NCBI GenBank assembly: GCA_937952395.1
Contig: CALFYV010000349.1
Location: forward strand, 1-11,063
Reading direction: 5' to 3'
Length of the DNA stretch: 11,063 bases
From: an uncultured Bacteriovoracaceae bacterium
GTDB lineage: Bacteria; Bdellovibrionota; Bacteriovoracia; Bacteriovoracales; Bacteriovoracaceae
The stretch's first letter is position 1. Each line of letters starts with the position of its first letter. The notes beneath the pieces are model-generated. The model was not told the origin of the DNA. It saw only the letters and a list, made by a program, of their open reading frames with translations, and did no database searches. Shown here one piece after another: positions 1 to 5,902 of this stretch. Position numbers and translations under genes: made by a program.

Positions 1-66
1 CATATAAAGTTGGATAAACCCTGTAATCATTTCTGGTATCCTCGGCAATTGAATCTGTTTGATTAA
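1..66 (+). CDS. Possible 3' end of an unidentified gene
   Basis: Reading frame 1 is open from the window edge to a TAA at 64-66 and gives 21 residues ending in PRQLNLFD. The other two plus frames are closed early, which mildly favours this one as the tail of a real gene. The QLNLF pentapeptide near the C-terminus fits the bacterial sliding-clamp (DnaN) binding consensus QLxLF, seen for example in Y-family polymerases of the UmuC type. That is only a motif match in a very short stretch, and the residues before it do not remind me of UmuC. The stop codon lies inside the 40-bp direct repeat, so the tail may have been altered by whatever duplicated that segment. Confidence 0.3.
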   Translation, partial: HIKLDKPCNHFWYPRQLNLFD

Positions 67-102
67 AATTCCAAATTAGTAATAGATGAACTCATGGACA
101 TC
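63..102. repeat. 40-bp direct repeat, left copy
   Basis: The 40 bases here are identical to 2571-2610 and in the same orientation. Identity stops abruptly at the left edge. To the right it fades into weak similarity. Inside the repeat is the last part of the minus-strand lipoprotein gene, including its stop codon. The two copies lie 2508 bp apart and bracket the first regulator/exoprotein module. Confidence 0.95.
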
Positions 103-242
103 ATTGTTGTTGGTTCTTTTAATATAATGAGTACGCTTATCTTTGCTCTCATCATTAATAAAGAGTTTACTAGCGAAATCAAGTGTTTAGGTGGTTTGTT
201 TGAGCAATTTAGCAATAGATAGTATGAGTATGGTGGTGCACT
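63..242 (-). pseudogene. Remnant of the 3' end of the neighbouring lipoprotein gene
   Basis: Read on the minus strand, this stretch is open for 59 residues, from just after a stop at 243-245 to a TAA at 63-65. It has no plausible start or signal sequence. Its last 12 residues (MSMSSSITNLEF) are identical to the end of the lipoprotein encoded at 2571-3176. Upstream of those the match is weak but recognisable: VNS, then a hydrophobic VLIILKEPTT corresponding to VMLILGDSTT, and further up an NCS matching DCS. Relative to the intact copy about nine residues are missing between VNS and the end. I read it as a decayed or truncated paralogue whose last 40 bp were kept or restored by recombination. 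A functional 60-residue gene is unlikely without a start. Confidence 0.6.
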
Positions 243-267
243 TTATATTAGCTTACGCATACTCACC

Positions 268-281
268 GTACACTTTGTACA
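268..281 (+). promoter_or_regulatory. GTACA-N3-TGTAC dyad, candidate operator of module 1
   Basis: GTACA ctt TGTAC (268-280) is an inverted repeat. Its right half lies in TTTGTACA (274-281), 8 nt upstream of the predicted -35. The same octamer stands at the same distance from the predicted promoter of the second TIGR02147 gene (8448-8455, minus strand). If transcription starts near 325 the octamer covers roughly -51 to -44, a typical place for an activator. The factor that binds is unknown. Confidence 0.45.
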
Positions 282-289
282 GTAATAAG

Positions 290-318
290 TTGTATTCCTG
301 GTTTCTTTACTCTATAAA
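290..318 (+). promoter_or_regulatory. Predicted sigma70-like promoter of regulator 1
   Basis: TTGTAT (290-295) and TATAAA (313-318) are separated by 17 nt. Transcription would start near 325, only one or two bases before the ATG at 327. The mRNA would then be leaderless or nearly so, which fits the lack of a usable Shine-Dalgarno sequence (only AGG two bases from the ATG). In AT-rich DNA such hexamers are common. The main support is that the geometry repeats at the second module. Confidence 0.4.
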
Positions 319-326
319 TCTAGGCC

Positions 327-1133
327 ATGTACTTAGATATAAGAAAACATTATAGAGAAATTTTGCAGGATGAGCTTGCCCAAAGGATAAAGCAAAACTC
401 TATGTATTCTCTGAGAGCGTTTGCTAAAGATCTGGGTATTTATCCATCAAGACTTTCTGATGTTTTAAATGGACGCTATGGGTTATCTCGTGGTGCGGCT
501 ATAAAAATTGCTCAAAAATTAAAATATACTCATGAAGAAATCGCATGTTTTTGTGATCTTGTGGATTCTTACCATGCCAGAAGTAAATTAGAAAAATCTT
601 TGGCAAAAAAACGCCTTGAGCAATACCAAGAAAAACAACAATATAATGAATTATCTTTTGACTACTTCACTATTATTAAAGATTGGTATCACTTTGCCAT
701 AGTTGAATTAACATACCTAGAAAATTTTAAGAGTGACATTACTTGGATTGCAAAAAAGTTAAATCTAGAAAAGCACCTTGTTGAAGATGCTATTGAAAGA
801 CTTTTCAAAGTTGAAATGCTAGAGAACGTTAACGGACAATTCAAAGCCGTTGAAGATTTTACAGCAACAACTCAAGATATTCCCAATAAGTCTCTAAGAT
901 ATTTTCATTTACAACTTATGCAAAAAGCTCAAAAAGCCATTGAAGAGCAGAATGTTGAAAATAGAGATGTAAGTGCGATAGTCATGGCGATTAACAAAGA
1001 AAAAATAAAAGAAGCAAAACAGATGATCAAATCATTTCGCCGAGATTTTGACCAGTTTCTTTGCAAAGATAAAAATAAAAATGCAGTCTATAGTTTAGGT
1101 ATTCAGTTTTATGAATTGACAGAAAACACATAA
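327..1133 (+). CDS. TIGR02147-family regulator, module 1
   Basis: A 268-residue cytoplasmic protein of the TIGR02147 family, recognised from its overall pattern. The N-terminal stretch YLDIRKHYREIL is followed by a helix-turn-helix at about 28-53 (SLRAFAKDLG, then SRLSDVLNGR). A linker comes next, then a second winged-helix-like part at about 122-175 (WIAKKLNL, then VEDAIERLF). The C-terminus ends in YSLGIQFYELT, corresponding to the usual 'YQLNxQFFxLT' ending of the family. Length is normal. The family is mainly known from Bdellovibrionota and Fibrobacteres; its members are presumed DNA-binding regulators with no defined ligand. The stop (TAA, 1131-1133) touches the next reading frame, so the regulator and the secreted protein are probably co-transcribed and translationally coupled. 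The start is placed at 327 because the N-terminal family pattern needs it. The paralogue is at 7543-8385. Confidence 0.85.
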   Translation: MYLDIRKHYREILQDELAQRIKQNSMYSLRAFAKDLGIYPSRLSDVLNGRYGLSRGAAIKIAQKLKYTHEEIACFCDLVDSYHARSKLEKSLAKKRLEQYQEKQQYNELSFDYFTIIKDWYHFAIVELTYLENFKSDITWIAKKLNLEKHLVEDAIERLFKVEMLENVNGQFKAVEDFTATTQDIPNKSLRYFHLQLMQKAQKAIEEQNVENRDVSAIVMAINKEKIKEAKQMIKSFRRDFDQFLCKDKNKNAVYSLGIQFYELTENT

Positions 1134-1144
1134 TGGAGATGAAT

Positions 1145-2569
1145 ATGAATTTAAAATTATTAGTTAGCTTAGTATTCTTTTTTAGTATCAATTTGTTCGC
1201 AGGTCGCGAAGGAGGCAATGGAGGAGATATTGTTATTTGTGATCAAGGTCTTGTGTATCAGCTTTTGGATTATGCAGAAGCAAAACAGTTGGGTTATGAA
1301 CTTGATCTTGAAGGTGCCAATTATCAAGAAAAAGTCTACAATGCTATAGATAGACTGAAAGACGAGTTTGCCAATCTGAAGACAGCATTGAAGTCTTATG
1401 CGGATGAGTTAATCGAGGATATAGAAACTTATAAACATTATCAAGATCAACCACTTCCACAAATTAATGAAAAATTGAAGTATAGTCTCTTAACAAGAGG
1501 GGAACTTACTAATATTGACGATAGTAATCATAAATCTATTCCAGAAAACTGTTCAATGCCAAAGCAAATTATTATTCATGAAGAGCCCAAAAACTTTATG
1601 AAAAAACGCTATGAGATAAAAGAAGATTATTTAACTAGGCTTAACGATGATAACCTTGCAGGTATGATTATTCATGAGTCACTTTATAGATTCTCTAGTA
1701 CAGTTCTTCTCCACACAGATTCGGTTCAAACAAGAACTTTAAATATTTATCTTTCGACTTCAAAATATGCAAACCATGATTTTCATCAACAACTTCAAAG
1801 TTTAATAGATTTTGAATTTAATTTGAGTAAAGAACAATATGCCTTTAAAATTGATGGTTTCGTTATTAAAGAGATTAAGAGCTTGGATGTAGAGAATAAA
1901 AAAATTATTGCTTATTTATTCGATAACTACAGTTTTGATAAGTACAAGCTTATTGATATGAATACAGTTTATTTTTCAGAAGGTAAACTTGTAGCGTTCG
2001 ATTCATGGTTGTGGCGGTTAAATAGGCGATTAAATGGAGCAGTGAATAAAATTAAGTTTGTTAAAACAGATAGGGGATTTATCTCAATGACTGATAAACC
2101 TCTAGGTCATATTTCAACCTATAATTTGGGAGAGGTCATTACATCACCGTTTGATGTTCAATTTGACTGGATTTTAGTAAGTGAGAACGGTTTAATTGGC
2201 AGCAAAATTATTGAAGCAAATACAGCTTTAGGAAAACTAAGTCATATCGATTATAACTCTAATTTTAGTGTTAAACATATAAAAGCTCCTTATGATATTG
2301 CTTTTGTAAAAATTCATAAAAGCATAAAAGCTAATCGTTTCAATTCAAATTTTTGCAATGGTATCCCTCGTAATGTGTACTTTATTACTAACGAACTTCA
2401 CTTTGATAGTACAGGTAAAGCGATATTAGAAAATATGGAAGGTAAATTTAGATGTATTTCTGGTAAACGTGACCTTGGAGAACTAGGCATTATAAACTTT
2501 AAAAAAGATAAGCAATATATAATTTCATTGGATCATCAAGCAAAGCCAACATCTATTAAAGAACTCTAG
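1145..2569 (+). CDS. Secreted protein with GGNGG and IHE motifs, module 1 exoprotein
   Basis: About 474 residues. An ATG at 1133 would overlap the regulator's stop, but GGAG (1135-1138) lies 6 nt before the ATG at 1145, and starting there gives a clean signal peptide: MNLK, a hydrophobic run, then cleavage after NLFA (residue 19). The mature protein begins GREGGNGGD, followed by a charged, probably helical region to about residue 110. HESLYR lies at 177-182, followed by TDSVQTR. The C-terminal 200 residues look beta-rich. I know no named domain, but the GGNGG start plus 'IIHExxYR' recurs in Bdellovibrio-type secreted proteins as I remember them. Cysteines are few (32, 136, 404, 437). The HE is not part of an HExxH zinc motif, so a peptidase role is unsupported. 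Location is periplasmic or extracellular; function is unknown. It ends one base from the convergent lipoprotein gene. Confidence 0.8.
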   Translation: MNLKLLVSLVFFFSINLFAGREGGNGGDIVICDQGLVYQLLDYAEAKQLGYELDLEGANYQEKVYNAIDRLKDEFANLKTALKSYADELIEDIETYKHYQDQPLPQINEKLKYSLLTRGELTNIDDSNHKSIPENCSMPKQIIIHEEPKNFMKKRYEIKEDYLTRLNDDNLAGMIIHESLYRFSSTVLLHTDSVQTRTLNIYLSTSKYANHDFHQQLQSLIDFEFNLSKEQYAFKIDGFVIKEIKSLDVENKKIIAYLFDNYSFDKYKLIDMNTVYFSEGKLVAFDSWLWRLNRRLNGAVNKIKFVKTDRGFISMTDKPLGHISTYNLGEVITSPFDVQFDWILVSENGLIGSKIIEANTALGKLSHIDYNSNFSVKHIKAPYDIAFVKIHKSIKANRFNSNFCNGIPRNVYFITNELHFDSTGKAILENMEGKFRCISGKRDLGELGIINFKKDKQYIISLDHQAKPTSIKEL

Positions 2570-2570
2570 G

Positions 2571-2610
2571 TTAAAATTCCAAATTAGTAATAGATGAACT
2601 CATGGACATC
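2571..2610. repeat. 40-bp direct repeat, right copy (3' end of the intact lipoprotein gene)
   Basis: This is the exact match to 63-102. Here the repeat is the natural end of an intact gene: 12 codons plus the stop and one further base. The plus-strand exoprotein gene ends at 2569, one base before the repeat. A site-specific integration, a tandem duplication or gene conversion could each explain the pair. Confidence 0.95.
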
Positions 2611-3176
2611 GTAGTCGTTGAATCGCCTAGGATGAGCATGACACCGGCGAGAGCAATGGTTGTGGCAGAGGTTGGCATCCCGCCATCAATGATAGTGCTA
2701 TTGACAATCTTGGCGCCTGGAAAATCATTAATATTGTAAAAAGTTGTTTGCCAAGTTGAGCAATCGGGAAGGCAAACAATATGAAAATCTTTGGTATTGT
2801 CATATGTTAAGCTTTGCCCGGCGTAGTCATCATAGACCAAAATATGGTTAGCTTTGCCATCATTATCAGTGTCTATTAAAAGGTTTAAGTAAACTAAGTT
2901 TGCATTATTTCTCTGCCAAGAAATCTTAAAATCAACCAAAGGCAAATTATGAAAAAGTTTAGTACCCGCGATGGCCTTATTGCCCTTTCCGCTGCCTTGA
3001 AACCCAATGACTGGATTAACACAAAAATTAACGGCATCCAAAGTGATTGAAGCATTATAGACACTGTGGTTGGTATTAACTTCAAGTTTTGGTATGAATT
3101 CATTCTCTTCAGTGGAGCTTTTTTTTGAGCAGCCCCAAAAACAAAAAATGAGAATAAAGAGTAAGCTTTTGCTCAT
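2571..3176 (-). CDS. Putative lipoprotein with a DTDNDG motif
   Basis: About 201 residues from the ATG at 3176. An in-frame TTG at 3200 directly follows the Fic stop, but it would put eight residues before the signal sequence. MSKS, a hydrophobic stretch and FWGC (Cys16) form a lipoprotein signal, although Phe at -3 is not ideal. The mature part has KKSSTEEN and then probably a beta-rich domain. LIDTDNDGKANH (101-111) resembles the acidic DxDxDG calcium loops of secreted repeat proteins. C135 and C139 form a VCLPDC pair. The C-terminus is hydrophobic and Ser/Thr-rich (IALAGVMLIL at 174-183, then the shared MSMSSSITNLEF). I do not recognise the family. It lies 24 nt after the Fic gene and may share its transcript. 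A decayed copy of its end is at 63-242. Confidence 0.7.
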   Translation of the reverse strand: MSKSLLFILIFCFWGCSKKSSTEENEFIPKLEVNTNHSVYNASITLDAVNFCVNPVIGFQGSGKGNKAIAGTKLFHNLPLVDFKISWQRNNANLVYLNLLIDTDNDGKANHILVYDDYAGQSLTYDNTKDFHIVCLPDCSTWQTTFYNINDFPGAKIVNSTIIDGGMPTSATTIALAGVMLILGDSTTTMSMSSSITNLEF

Positions 3177-3200
3177 AGGCAGATCATACAATAAATTCAA

Positions 3201-3800
3201 CTAGCTGAATATGATCTCCTCTAGTAATTTAAAGTTTTTCTTATGCCTCGCATTTTCAACAGCTTGAATATATTTTTCTCTTCTTTCAGCTGGATTATTC
3301 GCAAAATTTTCTCCCCATCTGGGAGTGGAGATTGTATTTTTTTGACAGATATATTCAGTTAAGATTCGTGCCCATCTACCATTACCATTGGCAAAAGGAT
3401 GTATGGTAAGCAATCTTTCATGGAGTTTTGCGATGATTTGTTTTGGTGGAAAAGTCTCATTATCCAACCAGAATTTAAGATCTCCTATTAGTTTCATGAG
3501 CGCAGGCCTTATTTTGTAAACCTCTAAAAAATCCGGGTTATTCAGTTCATAGTTTCGAATTTCTCCTGCCCATTGCCAAACTTCTCCAAAAAGTTTGTAG
3601 TGAAGTTTGCACCAGAATGAGTAATCCATGTATTTTTGTGTAGAGGCTTCAAGCCAAATAATTCCTTTGGCCATATTATGTTCTTCATACTCATCCAGTT
3701 CGGCCATAGTTTGAATATTTTTTGGAATAAGCCCTTTTTGAAATTCATTTGGTAGGGGTGTTTGCCCATCTCTAACTTTAAAGAGAAAGTTGTTCACCAT
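3201..3800 (-). CDS. Fic-domain protein, mobile mystery protein B family (TIGR02613)
   Basis: 199 residues. The N-terminus (DGQTPLPNEFQKGLIPKNIQTMAELDEYE) is characteristic of 'mobile mystery protein B'. The Fic core follows: LHYKLFGEVWQWAGEIR (66-82), then HPFANGNGRWAR (134-145) with catalytic His134 and the GNGR anion-binding loop. Fic enzymes usually transfer AMP or another phosphate-containing group from a nucleotide to a target hydroxyl. The acidic residue of the classic HPFx(D/E)GNGR is Asn138 here. As I recall, Asn is usual in this subfamily, so the protein is not necessarily inactive. Its ATG lies inside the end of the upstream HTH gene (7-nt overlap), so the two are translationally coupled. 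The pair is suspected to behave like a toxin-antitoxin or mobile accessory module; its targets are not known. Confidence 0.9.
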   Translation of the reverse strand: MVNNFLFKVRDGQTPLPNEFQKGLIPKNIQTMAELDEYEEHNMAKGIIWLEASTQKYMDYSFWCKLHYKLFGEVWQWAGEIRNYELNNPDFLEVYKIRPALMKLIGDLKFWLDNETFPPKQIIAKLHERLLTIHPFANGNGRWARILTEYICQKNTISTPRWGENFANNPAERREKYIQAVENARHKKNFKLLEEIIFS

Positions 3801-4234
3801 ATTTTACCCTTTTTAAATAGTTCGTTGGCCAACCTTTCTATTCTCTCTTCAATGTCAGATTCTACTTTTTGATTTTCTAAAGTCATATGAGTATCGGCTT
3901 GGATTTTACTCTTGCGCGCATTTTCTAATGCCTTTTTTTTTAATAACAAGGGAATTTCTTCTCTAGGAATAAAGGCGTAAACAAATTCACATTCCATGGC
4001 GTTGGCCATTTTTCGTAGGGTCTCTAAAGTAATATGACCTTTCTCTTCTCGCTTTTCAGCTTGAGCGACACTCGGTAGTGAGAGGTTGGTTAACTTCGCC
4101 AATTCCTTAAGCGTCATACCAAAAAGTGATCTTATGTATTTTATCCAACCTGGTTTTACTTGGGTTTCGGCGAAAACTTGTATTAAAGCTTTTCTTCTTT
4201 TTTGTGCCTGTTCAAGCGCCATTTGATTGATCAT
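3794..4234 (-). CDS. Xre-type HTH protein, mobile mystery protein A family (TIGR02612)
   Basis: 146 residues. GWIKYIRSLFGMTLKELAKLTNLSLPSVAQAEKREEKGHITLETLRKMANAMECEFVYAFIP at 29-90 (in pieces: GWIKYIRSLFGMTLKEL, then SLPSVAQAEKRE, then ITLETLRKMANAMECEFVYA) is the hallmark of mobile mystery protein A: an Xre-like helix-turn-helix ending in the E-x-x-FVYA-x-I/VP segment. The C-terminal 50 residues are highly charged and probably helical. GGAG sits 5 nt before the ATG at 4234, supporting this start over the Met at residue 5. It is the first gene of the A/B pair. Two near-identical dyads upstream are likely its own operators, as expected for an autorepressing partner. Whether it neutralises the Fic protein directly cannot be read from the sequence. 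Confidence 0.88.
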   Translation of the reverse strand: MINQMALEQAQKRRKALIQVFAETQVKPGWIKYIRSLFGMTLKELAKLTNLSLPSVAQAEKREEKGHITLETLRKMANAMECEFVYAFIPREEIPLLLKKKALENARKSKIQADTHMTLENQKVESDIEERIERLANELFKKGKIW

Positions 4235-4267
4235 GAAAACTCCATTGCTATGCTTATAGACATAATA

Positions 4268-4276
4268 ATTATATCA
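4268..4276 (-). promoter_or_regulatory. Extended -10 element for the HTH/Fic pair
   Basis: The minus strand reads TGATATAAT, a perfect TATAAT preceded by the TGn extension. This places the start near 4261 and gives a leader of about 27 nt before the ATG at 4234. No good -35 hexamer is found at the right distance; the area is occupied by the first dyad (4282-4297). Confidence 0.5.
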
Positions 4277-4281
4277 TATTT

Positions 4282-4297
4282 TATGTATAAAAACATA
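4282..4297. promoter_or_regulatory. Dyad TATGT-N6-ACATA, promoter-proximal operator candidate
   Basis: A 16-bp element with perfect 5-bp arms. It falls where the -35 region of the predicted promoter should be (about -21 to -36), so a bound protein would block RNA polymerase. As a 20-base direct repeat, 4283-4302 matches 4316-4335 at 18 of 20 positions. Confidence 0.55.
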
Positions 4298-4314
4298 AAA
4301 ATATTAATTTTAAT

Positions 4315-4330
4315 TATGTTTAAATACATA
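4315..4330. promoter_or_regulatory. Dyad TATGT-N6-ACATA, distal operator candidate
   Basis: Same arms as the dyad at 4282-4297, with a different central six bases (TTAAAT). Centre-to-centre distance is 33 bp, about three helical turns, so two dimers would sit on the same face of the DNA. The site is 18 bp past the end of the DTW gene. Confidence 0.5.
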
Positions 4331-4347
4331 AAAATTTGTAAAAACAA

Positions 4348-5094
4348 TTAGTTAGATTTCAGCCTTTCAAAGCAAACCTTGCGATCTTGCCATTTTTTTG
4401 AAGGACTGCGCTCTTCCGGTTTGGAATAGGGGCGAGAGCGGCGGCCATAATGCTGCATTTTGGGGTCACTAGCGCACTTGATTTGAAAAGCCACCAAGTT
4501 TTGTAAACTTTTTAAGAGGATTTCTTTTTTTGCGCCCAGCTTCTCCAGCTTTTGCTCTTCTAGAATGGAGAGAACTTGGTAAATTGATTCAATAGTTGAA
4601 AGACAAAATTTAGCTGGTTGCTGACGGATAGCAAATTTCGATTCAATTTTTGTTTCAAAACTTAGCCTTGGTAGTGAGTGTAGAGTTTTACTATCTCTCA
4701 TCATACTTTTAGCGCAAGACCAAGTGCCATCTAAAATAAAAAGCAGTGGTTTTTTATTTTGAAAAAAATCTAACGTTATTTTTTCTTTTGAAATATTCAG
4801 CGCAGTTGCACCAGGGTAGAGCACCATGGGAAAATATTCAGAAGAATTTATCATTTTTTGGACAGCTTGGTTTTGATCAAAATTTTCGTCAACAATAATA
4901 CGGCAATTTTTAAGGGCCACGTTGGCCATGCGCCCAGTTCCTATATGGGATCGCTTGGCCTCTTTAGGATGCATCAGGAGGCAAAACTCAAAATAGGTAT
5001 CAAAAGGCTTGATCTCACTACAAAAACAAGCCGTTTTGGGTCTTAAACATTGATAGCAAAGAGGGCGAGGATTAATACCATTCATCCTCTTCAT
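4348..5094 (-). CDS. DTW-domain tRNA-uridine aminocarboxypropyltransferase
   Basis: 248 residues. The N-terminus carries a four-cysteine cluster (Cys13, Cys16, Cys23, Cys25: CYQC, 6 residues, CFC) in the usual CxxCxxPxxxCxC arrangement. The body has YPG (93-95), the signature DGTW (122-125) and LSTIES (165-170). These define the DTW family, SPOUT-related enzymes such as E. coli TapT (YfiP), which use S-adenosylmethionine to place a 3-amino-3-carboxypropyl group on a tRNA uridine (acp3U). Length is typical. The C-terminus is basic, suiting RNA binding. The first ATG (5094) overlaps the preceding gene by 23 nt; an ATG at 5085 is also possible. Neither has a properly spaced Shine-Dalgarno sequence, so translation probably depends on coupling. 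It is odd that a housekeeping tRNA enzyme ends an operon of secreted proteins. Confidence 0.88.
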   Translation of the reverse strand: MKRMNGINPRPLCYQCLRPKTACFCSEIKPFDTYFEFCLLMHPKEAKRSHIGTGRMANVALKNCRIIVDENFDQNQAVQKMINSSEYFPMVLYPGATALNISKEKITLDFFQNKKPLLFILDGTWSCAKSMMRDSKTLHSLPRLSFETKIESKFAIRQQPAKFCLSTIESIYQVLSILEEQKLEKLGAKKEILLKSLQNLVAFQIKCASDPKMQHYGRRSRPYSKPEERSPSKKWQDRKVCFERLKSN

Positions 5095-5887
5095 CTATAA
5101 TAACTTTGATGGAATGGATATAGGCGTTGCCATAAAAGGAGTGAAGAGTTAAGTGGTCAGCATAGTCTTTGACGTTTATGACATAAGATGGCCCTCCAGT
5201 GCGACCATACACTGTACCTTTAATCTCATTATTAACCATGACATCAAAATAGGCGTTTATTTTGTTATGACTACTTAAAGAGAAAACAAGTTTAGAAACA
5301 GGTAAATCAGAGGGCAGATAAATAATTTTATATTCGCCATTTTTTAACTCAATATTAGAAATTAATTGAAAGCTATTAGAAAAATTGTTGTGAAAACATC
5401 TCCCAATTTTTTTGCAGTAAAGATGCTGATATTGGTTTTGGAAAGAGGAGATGTAGCCTACCATTTTCAAATAGTTTTTATAATCTTGGCAATTTTGAAC
5501 ATAAAAGAAAAGTCCCTGTGACGCCAAATTGAACTTATTCTCCATTGAATGGCCTTTCTTCACAATACTACGAGCATAAAGACCTTGTTCTTCATCAGAT
5601 TGTCGATCGAGCATGAAAGAGCTGACATTATCTAAGACAAATTTGGATAATTCATTTTTATAATGCTCAAAAAAGAATTCTCCTTCACCAAGCATCTCAA
5701 GGTCACTGAGACGATCAAAGTCATTGAGGTTTTGCATTTGCTGAACATAATTCTTTCTTACCTCAATGGCTTTTGTCACCGATTTTGCATTCTTGATTTC
5801 TTTAAAGATTTTTTGAAAATCAGGACTTCCTTGGGCATAAGACAATGAAGTTATAATTAAAAATATTAGATAGAATTTAGCTTTCAT
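5072..5887 (-). CDS. Secreted protein of unknown function
   Basis: 271 residues with a clear signal peptide: MKAK, a hydrophobic stretch, cleavage after SYA (residue 18). AAGGA lies 7 nt before the ATG. Residues 20-140 look helical and charged (KIFKEIKNAKSVTKAIE). Cys133, Cys158 and Cys164 may form disulfides. From about 178 to 265 the strand-like pattern, with GTVYGRTGGPSYVINV and a run ending YIHSIKVIID, suggests a small beta-sandwich. The C-terminus is acidic (DEEDEWY). I do not recognise a named family. It follows the 547-residue secreted protein by only 15 nt and overlaps the DTW gene, so it is the third gene of the regulator-led operon. A periplasmic or secreted role alongside its larger neighbour is inferred from position only. 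Confidence 0.7.
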   Translation of the reverse strand: MKAKFYLIFLIITSLSYAQGSPDFQKIFKEIKNAKSVTKAIEVRKNYVQQMQNLNDFDRLSDLEMLGEGEFFFEHYKNELSKFVLDNVSSFMLDRQSDEEQGLYARSIVKKGHSMENKFNLASQGLFFYVQNCQDYKNYLKMVGYISSFQNQYQHLYCKKIGRCFHNNFSNSFQLISNIELKNGEYKIIYLPSDLPVSKLVFSLSSHNKINAYFDVMVNNEIKGTVYGRTGGPSYVINVKDYADHLTLHSFYGNAYIHSIKVIIDEEDEWY

Positions 5888-5902
5888 ATTTTTTCCTTTT
5901 AT

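Noticed and set aside
1673..1690. Possible zinc peptidase motif in the module 1 exoprotein (HESLY)
   Set aside because: The HExxH pattern is not met and no third ligand is evident. The His-Glu pair is reported only as a shared motif.
4858..5046. Open frames opposite real genes (also 1027-1218, 2894-3103, 3542-3769, 5663-5848 and 7600-7857)
   Set aside because: They lie entirely or mostly within better supported genes on another frame or strand, lack ribosome binding sites and give no recognisable protein.
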